This document shows positions 27,097 through 33,325 of a stretch of 35,111 nucleotides of DNA, one piece after another (position 1 is the stretch's first letter; every line of letters starts with the position of its first letter). Below the pieces are notes generated by a model. The model worked only from the letters and a program-made list of their open reading frames with translations. It searched no databases and was not told the DNA's origin. Both the position numbers and the translations under genes were made by a program. This DNA comes from Mesorhizobium norvegicum (GTDB lineage Bacteria; Pseudomonadota; Alphaproteobacteria; Rhizobiales; Rhizobiaceae), in contig NZ_SMYZ01000007.1 of NCBI RefSeq assembly GCF_004919685.1, positions 1 to 35,111 of the forward strand, read 5' to 3'.

Positions 27097-28287
27097 TTAG
27101 CGATCGACCTCACCAAACACGATGTCGAGGGAGCCGAGAACGGCGGTGACGTCGGCCAGCATGTGGCCGCGGCAGAGGAAATCCATCGCTTGCAGATGCG
27201 CGAAACCAGGCGCGCGCAGCTTGCAGCGGTAGGGCTTGTTGGAGCCGTCGGAGACCAGATAGACGCCGAACTCGCCCTTCGGCGCTTCGACCGCCGCATA
27301 GACTTCGCCGGCCGGCACGCGATAACCCTCGGTGTAGAGCTTGAAGTGATGGATCAGTGCTTCCATCGAGCGCTTCATCGCCTGGCGCTTCGGCGGCACC
27401 ACCTTGCCGTCGAGGTTCGACACCGGTCCGGTGCTCTCCTTGCCGAGCAAAAGGTCGACGCACTGGCGCATGATCTTCGCCGACTGGCGCATTTCTTCCA
27501 TGCGCACGAGATAGCGGTCGAAGCAGTCGCCGTTCTTGCCGATTGGAATGTCGAAATCCATTTCCGAATAGCATTCGTAGGGCTGCGACTTGCGCAGGTC
27601 CCAGGCAGCGCCCGAACCACGCACCATGACGCCCGAAAAACCCCAGGCCCAGGCATCGGCCAGCGAAACGGTGCCAATGTCGACATTGCGTTGCTTGAAG
27701 ATGCGATTGCCGGTCAGCAGCTGATCGAGGTCGTCGATCGACTTCAGGAACGGGTCGATCCACTTGCCGATGTCCTCGACCAGCTTCTGCGGCAGGTCCT
27801 GGTGGACACCACCGGGACGGAAATAGGCGGCATGCATGCGCGAACCGGAGGCGCGCTCATAGAACACCATCAGCTTTTCGCGCTCGACGAAGCCCCACAG
27901 TGGCGGCGTCAGCGCACCGACGTCCATCGCCTGCGTCGTCACATTGAGGATGTGCGACATGATGCGGCCTATTTCGCAATAGAGCACGCGGATCAGTTGC
28001 CCACGCTTCGGCACGTCGATGCCGAGCAGCCGCTCGGCAGCCAGCGCAAAGGCGTGTTCCTGGTTCATCGGTGCGCAATAGTCGAGCCGGTCGAGATAAG
28101 GGATGGCCTGTAGATAGGTCTTGGCTTCGATCAGCTTTTCCGTGCCGCGATGCAGCAGCCCGATATGCGGATCGACGCGATCGACAACCTCGCCGTCCAG
28201 CTCCAGCACGAGGCGCAAAACGCCGTGCGCCGCAGGGTGTTGCGGTCCGAAATTGATGTTGAAGTTGCGGACGGAATGTTCGGTCAT
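27097..28287 (-). CDS. nuoD: NADH-quinone oxidoreductase subunit D
   Basis: 49-kDa-type subunit that with NuoB forms the quinone reduction site, 396 residues and separate from NuoC (fused in enterics). Visible landmarks: [15 protein letters not shown] with the key histidines near the quinone head-group, [12 protein letters not shown], and the C-terminal [11 protein letters not shown]. The ATG at 28287 is canonical (MTEHSVRNF); the upstream open frame overlaps the 66-codon gene and is rejected. Four bases separate it from that small gene. Confidence 0.97.
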   Translation of the reverse strand: MTEHSVRNFNINFGPQHPAAHGVLRLVLELDGEVVDRVDPHIGLLHRGTEKLIEAKTYLQAIPYLDRLDYCAPMNQEHAFALAAERLLGIDVPKRGQLIRVLYCEIGRIMSHILNVTTQAMDVGALTPPLWGFVEREKLMVFYERASGSRMHAAYFRPGGVHQDLPQKLVEDIGKWIDPFLKSIDDLDQLLTGNRIFKQRNVDIGTVSLADAWAWGFSGVMVRGSGAAWDLRKSQPYECYSEMDFDIPIGKNGDCFDRYLVRMEEMRQSAKIMRQCVDLLLGKESTGPVSNLDGKVVPPKRQAMKRSMEALIHHFKLYTEGYRVPAGEVYAAVEAPKGEFGVYLVSDGSNKPYRCKLRAPGFAHLQAMDFLCRGHMLADVTAVLGSLDIVFGEVDR

Positions 28288-28291
28288 GATC

Positions 28292-28492
28292 TCAAGCCGC
28301 CCTATAACCCAGCCAATAAACGGCAAAAACGACAATCAGGGCGATGGCAGCTTTTGCCAGGTTGACGAAAAGCCGTTGGGACCCAGTCAGAGGCTTCGCC
28401 GGGTCGTAATTGGCGTCAGCTTTCTTTGCAGCAACTTGCGCCGCTTCGCGTGCCGCTTTCACAATATCGTTCTTGCTGGAACCGAGGGTCAT
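28292..28492 (-). CDS. 66-residue single-span membrane protein in the nuo operon
   Basis: A small protein I do not recognise. The N-terminal 45 residues are hydrophilic and basic/Ala-rich ([20 protein letters not shown]), followed by a membrane helix (about 46-63, [18 protein letters not shown]) and a short end. The ATG overlaps the nuoC stop by four bases (ATGA) and its stop is four bases before nuoD, so it is embedded and translationally coupled in the operon. That spacing is strong evidence for a real gene. A small accessory or assembly subunit of complex I is a reasonable inference, not shown. Confidence 0.8.
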   Translation of the reverse strand: MTLGSSKNDIVKAAREAAQVAAKKADANYDPAKPLTGSQRLFVNLAKAAIALIVVFAVYWLGYRAA

Positions 28493-29094
28493 TTCGCGGC
28501 CGCCTTCTCATCCCCCGGCAGCACGTAATCGGTGCCTTCCCAAGGGGAAAGAAAATCGAAATTGCGGAATTCCTGCTTGAGCTCGACCGGCTCGTAGATG
28601 ACGCGCTTGGCCTCGTCGTCGTAGCGCACCTCGACGAAGCCGGTCAGCGGGAAATCCTTGCGCAGCGGATGGCCTTCGAAACCATAGTCGGTCAACAGGC
28701 GGCGCAGATCGGGGTGGCCCGAGAACAGCACGCCATAGAGATCGTAGGTCTCGCGCTCGAACCAGTCGGCACCGGGGAACACGCCGGTGATCGACGGCAC
28801 CATGGTTTCCTCGTCGGCCTGCACCTTGACGCGGATGCGCACATTCTGCTTCGGCGACAACAGGTGGTAGACGACGTCGAAGCGCTTGGCGCGCGACGGA
28901 TAGTCGGCGCCACAGACGTCGATGATCGAGATGAACTGGCAGCGCGCATCGTCGCGCAGGAAGGTCATCACCTCGACCAGATCGCGCGGCTCGGCATGAA
29001 CGGTAAGCTCGCCATAGGCAATCGCCGCCTCATTCACGCGGCCGATCAGCTTCTCGCCGAGATAGGTCGACAGTTCGCTCAGGGATGCGGTCAT
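28489..29094 (-). CDS. nuoC: NADH-quinone oxidoreductase subunit C
   Basis: 30-kDa-type peripheral subunit without cofactors, 201 residues. The signature [20 protein letters not shown] followed by [20 protein letters not shown] is complete. It is a free-standing NuoC, not a NuoCD fusion. ATG at 29094 ([11 protein letters not shown]) is four bases after the nuoB stop. Confidence 0.97.
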   Translation of the reverse strand: MTASLSELSTYLGEKLIGRVNEAAIAYGELTVHAEPRDLVEVMTFLRDDARCQFISIIDVCGADYPSRAKRFDVVYHLLSPKQNVRIRVKVQADEETMVPSITGVFPGADWFERETYDLYGVLFSGHPDLRRLLTDYGFEGHPLRKDFPLTGFVEVRYDDEAKRVIYEPVELKQEFRNFDFLSPWEGTDYVLPGDEKAAAK

Positions 29095-29098
29095 GGAT

Positions 29099-29680
29099 TT
29101 ACCGTTCGATCGTGCCGGTGCGGCGGATTTTCTTCTGCAACAGAAGAATGCCGTAAAGCAGCGCTTCGGCGCTCGGCGGACAGCCGGGCACGTAGATGTC
29201 GACCGGCACGATGCGGTCGCAACCGCGCACCACCGAATAGGAATAGTGGTAGTAGCCGCCGCCATTGGCGCAGGAGCCCATCGAGATGACGTAGCGCGGC
29301 TCCGGCATCTGGTCGTAGACCTTGCGCAGCGCCGGCGCCATCTTGTTGGTCAGCGTGCCGGCGACGATCATGATGTCGGACTGGCGCGGCGACGCGCGCG
29401 GCGCAACACCGAACCGCTCCGAGTCATAGCGCGGCATCGACGTGTGGATCATCTCGACCGCGCAGCAGGCGAGACCGAAGGTCATGAACATCAGCGAGCC
29501 GCTGCGCGCCCAGGTGATGAGCGCCTCGGTCGAGGTGACGAGAAAGCCCTTGTCGGCCAGCTCATTGTTGATCTCGAGGAAGAACGGATCGTCCTCCCCC
29601 ACCGGCCTGCCGGTGTTGGGATCGATGATACCTTTGGGCTTCGGCGCGACGAGGGTGCCTGAACTGTCGTTCAATCCCAT
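29099..29680 (-). CDS. nuoB: NADH-quinone oxidoreductase subunit B
   Basis: PSST-type subunit binding the terminal cluster N2, 193 residues. The unusual adjacent cysteines C72-C73 ([10 protein letters not shown]) together with C137 (MGSCANGGG) and C167 (YVPGCPPS) are the N2 ligands. I chose the ATG at 29680 ([17 protein letters not shown]) because AAGGAG lies upstream with good spacing; an ATG seven codons earlier is possible. The start overlaps the nuoA 3' end by ten bases. Confidence 0.96.
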   Translation of the reverse strand: MGLNDSSGTLVAPKPKGIIDPNTGRPVGEDDPFFLEINNELADKGFLVTSTEALITWARSGSLMFMTFGLACCAVEMIHTSMPRYDSERFGVAPRASPRQSDIMIVAGTLTNKMAPALRKVYDQMPEPRYVISMGSCANGGGYYHYSYSVVRGCDRIVPVDIYVPGCPPSAEALLYGILLLQKKIRRTGTIER

Positions 29681-30036
29681 TCCAGCGCTCCTTTTTTCCA
29701 TTCATAGGCAAAGCCGATGGTCAGCACCGCCAAAAACACCATCATCGACCAGAAGCCGAGCATGCCGATCTTCGAGAACGACACCGCCCAAGGAAACAGG
29801 AAGGCCACTTCCAGGTCGAAGATAATGAACAGGATCGACACCAGGTAGAAGCGGATGTCGAATTTCATGCGGGCGTCGTCGAACGAGTTGAAACCGCACT
29901 CGTAGGCGGAAAGCTTTTCGGGATCGGGATTGCGGTAAGCCACCAGGAAGGGTGCGGCCAGCAGCGCCAGGCCGACAACCAGCGCCACGCCGATGAACAG
30001 GACGATGGGCAGGTATGAGCTTAGAAGTGCATTCAT
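29671..30036 (-). CDS. nuoA: NADH-quinone oxidoreductase subunit A
   Basis: Small membrane subunit (ND3 type), 121 residues and three helices. The flexible loop with the conserved cysteine, [20 protein letters not shown], is present; it lines the quinone cavity. It is the first gene of the nuo operon, so the operon promoter should lie in the gap between it and the divergent ycaQ-like gene. Confidence 0.97.
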   Translation of the reverse strand: MNALLSSYLPIVLFIGVALVVGLALLAAPFLVAYRNPDPEKLSAYECGFNSFDDARMKFDIRFYLVSILFIIFDLEVAFLFPWAVSFSKIGMLGFWSMMVFLAVLTIGFAYEWKKGALEWD

Positions 30037-30367
30037 GCTCGGCTTTCCGTTGGCGCCAATCCACTTTGATTACAGCACCGGACCCTAATGCGGAAGCGTG
30101 ACAGTTTAACCGCTGAACCGTTTTAAGGGCCTATGCTGCAACGCGGCGAGGGTTAGCGCAGCACTTCCAGCGAAGCAAGTCAAACCTTGTTCAAAACACT
30201 GACCTGGACGGCATATCCAGGGAAACTGGTCCGATCCGCTCCTGTTTGATTTCCTTCGCTTTTTACTCCACTTTTCTCTCCTGACATGGTTGCCGCCAAA
30301 ACCCTGCTAGCATGGGCCGGAATCAGCCATCCGACCCTCGGTCAAAACACTTCAAAGTGATGCCTGC
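30037..30367. other. Divergent intergenic region carrying the nuo operon promoter (not pinpointed)
   Basis: These 331 bases separate nuoA (minus) from the YcaQ-like gene (plus) and contain no credible gene. A TTGACT on the minus strand near 30175-30180 could be a -35 box for nuo, but its -10 partner is weak (GCGCTAA-type), so I do not call the promoter. A perfect interrupted palindrome, CCTGGA-N7-TCCAGG, at 30203-30221 lies upstream and could be a protein-binding site. Confidence 0.4.
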
Positions 30368-31567
30368 ATGAAGGAAAAGATCTCGCTCCCCATGGCCAGG
30401 CGCATCGCGCTTGCCGCCCAAGGGTTTCTCGATCCCCGCCCGACCGGTACACCGGACCGTCGGCATTTTGCCCGCACGCTCTCCCGCATCGGCCTGTTGC
30501 AGATCGATTCCGTCAGCGCGGTGGTGCGCGCTCATTATATGCCGCTCTATTCGCGCCTAGGTCCCTACCCACTCGCCTTGCTCGACAATGCCGCGGTGAC
30601 GCGCAAACGCACGGTGTTCGAATACTGGGCGCACGAGGCCTCCTTCCTGCCGGTCGAGACTTACCCGCTGATGCGCTGGCGCATGCAGCGGGCCGAGCGC
30701 GGCGACGAGATGTATCTGGGCCTCGCCAAATGGGGCCGCGAACACGCCGCCTATATCGAAGAGATCTACCGCCAGGTCGCCGAGCGCGGCCCGATTGCCG
30801 CTTCCGCGCTCGAAGGCCAGAAAGGCTCGGGCGGCTGGTGGGGCTGGAGCCACGCCAAGCATGCCTTCGAATGGCTGTTCTGGGCCGGGCGCATCACCAC
30901 GGCGCACCGTCGTGGTTTCGAGCGCTTCTATGATCTGCCCGAACGCGTGCTGCCGCAGGCGATCCTTGACCTGCCGGTGCCGGCCGCCGAGGACGCGCAC
31001 CGCGAATTGCTGCGCATTTCCGCCCGCGCTCATGGCATCGCGACATCAGGCGATTTGCGCGACTACTTTCGGCTGTCGCCGGCGGACATGAAGGGGCGGC
31101 TGGAGGAACTGGTTGAAACAGGCGAGTTGTTGCCGGTGCGCGTCGAAGGCTGGGACAAGCCGGCCTATCTCTATAAAGACGCCCGTCTGCCGCGCAGGAT
31201 CGAGGCCCGCGCCTTGCTGGCGCCGTTCGATCCGGTCGTCTTCGAACGCTCGCGCACGGAACGCCTGTTCGATTTCCACTACCGCATCGAGATCTACACG
31301 CCGGCCGACAAGCGGCAATACGGCTATTATGTCCTGCCGTTCCTGCTCGGCGACAGAATCGTGGCGCGCGTCGATCTCAAGGCCGATCGCCCGGCAAGCG
31401 TGCTGCGGGTCCATGCGGCCTATGCGGAGCCCAACGCGCCGCCTGAAACCGCTGCTCAACTCTTTGAGGAATTGAAGCAGATGCAGGGCTGGCTCGGCCT
31501 CGAGCGTATCGAAGTGACGTCCGCCGGTGACTTGGGTCCGGCGCTGGCCGACCTGACCGCGTCGTAA
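30368..31567 (+). CDS. YcaQ/AlkX-like DNA glycosylase (winged-helix HTH_42 protein)
   Basis: A 399-residue protein of the HTH_42/DUF1006 family. Near the N-terminus is the sequence GLLQIDSVSAVVRAHY, in which Q45-I46-D47 forms the Q-X-D catalytic motif described for E. coli YcaQ, a glycosylase that unhooks interstrand DNA crosslinks and removes N7-alkylguanine. Further family stretches: FEYWAHEASFLPVE, then RARALLAPFDPVVF-like sequence (here EARALLAPFDPVVFERSRTE) in the centre and YVLPFLLGDRIVARVDLKAD near the end. Function as a lesion glycosylase is inferred from the motif. ATG at 30368, with no strong ribosome-binding site. It is divergent from nuoA, and no LexA box is seen upstream. Confidence 0.88.
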   Translation: MKEKISLPMARRIALAAQGFLDPRPTGTPDRRHFARTLSRIGLLQIDSVSAVVRAHYMPLYSRLGPYPLALLDNAAVTRKRTVFEYWAHEASFLPVETYPLMRWRMQRAERGDEMYLGLAKWGREHAAYIEEIYRQVAERGPIAASALEGQKGSGGWWGWSHAKHAFEWLFWAGRITTAHRRGFERFYDLPERVLPQAILDLPVPAAEDAHRELLRISARAHGIATSGDLRDYFRLSPADMKGRLEELVETGELLPVRVEGWDKPAYLYKDARLPRRIEARALLAPFDPVVFERSRTERLFDFHYRIEIYTPADKRQYGYYVLPFLLGDRIVARVDLKADRPASVLRVHAAYAEPNAPPETAAQLFEELKQMQGWLGLERIEVTSAGDLGPALADLTAS

Positions 31568-31605
31568 GCTCGCGTTGACACCGATGCCCGCAAAAGCCTA
31601 AATCC

Positions 31606-31791
31606 GTTGCAGACGGTCTCTTCTCTTCAACGAGAGGAGCCAAGAGGGAATGCGGTGCGGGACAAAATCCCAAATCCGCGGCTGTCCCCGCAACTGTAAG
31701 CGAAGAGCCAAGGCCGAAAGCCACTGGGAGTTCCCGGGAAGGCGGCTACCAAGGCGATGACCCGCGAGCCAGGAGACCTGCCGTCTGCGAC
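31606..31791 (+). ncRNA. Cobalamin riboswitch
   Basis: The 5' GTTGCAGACGG pairs with the 3' CCGTCTGCGAC to close the structure (P1). Core landmarks of the B12 element occur in order: GAGGGAATGCGGTG, then GGCTGTCCCCGCAACTGTAA (matching the B12-box consensus region), GCCACTGGG, and GATGACCCGCGAGCCAGGAGACCTGCC at the 3' side. It controls the DUF1636-cobW-cobN operon, 47 bases before the first start codon. By established knowledge, adenosylcobalamin binding lowers expression. Confidence 0.95.
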
Positions 31792-31805
31792 TGTAGAATC
31801 CGATC

Positions 31806-31834
31806 GCCCGGCGGGTTTCCGGGCAAGGAGCCCG
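31806..31834 (+). promoter_or_regulatory. Probable riboswitch expression platform over the ribosome-binding site
   Basis: GCCCGG (31806-31811) can pair with CCGGGC (31819-31824), leaving AAGGAG (31825-31830) free; alternatively CGGGC (31820-31824) pairs with GCCCG (31830-31834), putting AAGGAG in a closed loop. The two hairpins exclude each other, which suits translational control. No T-run follows, so transcription termination is less likely. Confidence 0.55.
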
Positions 31835-31838
31835 ATTT

Positions 31839-32267
31839 TTGGACCACGACAGCAGTTTTTCGGCTGGCACAGCGGATGTTTCGTCCGGCCATGATGATGC
31901 CTTGGCTGGCGTCACCGTCATCGTCTGCGCCTCCTGCCGCGATGAAACCGGTTCCGACGCCCATCCCCGCGCCGGCGAATTGCTGGCGGACGATACGCGC
32001 CGCGCCGCATCGGGCGACAATATTCGCATCCGCAGCGTTGAATGCCTCGGCAATTGCAAGCGGCGCCTGAGTGCCGCCATCCTGCGCGACGGTTGCTGGA
32101 GCTATGTCTTTGGCGACCTGACCGCGACCAGCGGCGCCGACCTCGTCACGGGCGCAAAGCTCTTCGCCACCTCGACGGACGGCCTGATTCCGTGGCGCGG
32201 CCGACCCGATAGCCTGAAGCGTGGCCTCGTTGCCCGCATCCCTCCCCTCGACCTGTTGAAGGACTGA
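31839..32267 (+). CDS. DUF1636 family protein, cobalamin-operon companion
   Basis: A 142-residue protein matching the DUF1636 pattern: C30 and C33 (VIVCASC) and C69 and C73 (SVECLGNCKR) probably bind a 2Fe-2S cluster or metal in a thioredoxin-like fold. Its biochemical role is not known to me; the family is recurrent next to cobW and cobN. The start is TTG at 31839: no ATG or GTG is available nearby and AAGGAG sits eight bases upstream. The ribosome-binding site lies within the riboswitch platform, so this start is directly controlled by B12. The stop is two bases before cobW. Confidence 0.87.
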   Translation: MDHDSSFSAGTADVSSGHDDALAGVTVIVCASCRDETGSDAHPRAGELLADDTRRAASGDNIRIRSVECLGNCKRRLSAAILRDGCWSYVFGDLTATSGADLVTGAKLFATSTDGLIPWRGRPDSLKRGLVARIPPLDLLKD

Positions 32268-32269
32268 TC

Positions 32270-33307
32270 ATGACCGCTTCCGTCTCGCGCGTTCCCTGCA
32301 CCGTCGTCACCGGCTTCCTCGGCGCCGGCAAGACGACGCTGGTCCGTCATCTCCTGGAAAACGCCGGCGGCAAGCGTATTGCCATCATCGTCAACGAATT
32401 CGGCGACATCGGCATCGACGGCGAGATCCTGAAGGGCTGCGGCATCGACACATGCCCGGAAGAAAATATCGTCGAACTGGCCAATGGCTGCATCTGCTGC
32501 ACCGTCGCCGACGACTTCGTCCCGGCGCTCGACCAGATCCTCGCGCTGACGCCGAAGGTCGACCACATTCTGATCGAGACATCCGGCCTGGCTCTACCCA
32601 AGCCGTTGGTCCAGGCTTTCCAGTGGCCGAGCGTGAAAAGCCGGGTGACCGTCGACGGCGTCATCGCCGTTGTCGACGGGCCGGCATTGGCCGAGGGCCG
32701 CGTCGCCAACGACATGGATGCCTTGGCGGCGCAGCGCGCCCAGGACGAGACGCTCGACCATGACGACCCGGTCGAGGAGGTGTTCGAGGATCAGATCGCC
32801 TGCGCCGACCTGATCATCCTGTCGAAAAGCGATTTGATGGATGCAGCCGGCTCCGCCCGCGCCAATGCGATCATCAACGAACACTCCGCCCGCGCGGTGA
32901 AGATCGTGCCGACCTCGCATGGCAAGGTCGATCCGTCCGTGCTGCTCGGGCTCGGTCTCGCCGTCGAGGACGACATCGAAAACCGCAAGTCCCATCATGA
33001 CGGCGCCTTCGACCATGAGCATGACGACTTCGACACGTTCATCGTCGACATTGCCTCGATCGCCAATCCCGACGAGCTGGCGAAACGCGTCGCCACCGTC
33101 GCCGAAGAAGAGAACGTGTTGCGTGTGAAAGGCTTCGTCGAGGTCGGCGGCAAGCCGATGCGGCTCTTGCTGCAGGCGGTCGGGCCGCGCGTCAATCATT
33201 ACTATGACCGCGCCTGGACCGCCACGGACGACCGCCGCTCGCGCCTCGTCGTCATCGGCCTCAAGGGGCTGAACCGCCCGGCGATCGAGCGTATACTCGC
33301 CGGCTGA
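32270..33307 (+). CDS. cobW: Cobalamin biosynthesis GTPase CobW
   Basis: G3E-family GTPase and metallochaperone thought to deliver cobalt for cobaltochelatase. The 345-residue chain has the P-loop GFLGAGKTT at 15-23, switch-like NEFGDIGIDGE, the metal-site CICC at 74-77 (family CXCC), ETSGLALP and the guanine-specificity SKSD. A histidine/aspartate-rich stretch, HHDGAFDHEHDD (242-253), between the GTPase and C-terminal domains is a likely metal-binding loop. Start ATG two bases after the DUF1636 stop; ribosome-binding site AAGGA lies in the end of that gene. Downstream cobN is 18 bases away. Confidence 0.95.
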   Translation: MTASVSRVPCTVVTGFLGAGKTTLVRHLLENAGGKRIAIIVNEFGDIGIDGEILKGCGIDTCPEENIVELANGCICCTVADDFVPALDQILALTPKVDHILIETSGLALPKPLVQAFQWPSVKSRVTVDGVIAVVDGPALAEGRVANDMDALAAQRAQDETLDHDDPVEEVFEDQIACADLIILSKSDLMDAAGSARANAIINEHSARAVKIVPTSHGKVDPSVLLGLGLAVEDDIENRKSHHDGAFDHEHDDFDTFIVDIASIANPDELAKRVATVAEEENVLRVKGFVEVGGKPMRLLLQAVGPRVNHYYDRAWTATDDRRSRLVVIGLKGLNRPAIERILAG

Positions 33308-33325
33308 TTTCGGACACGGGTTGCG

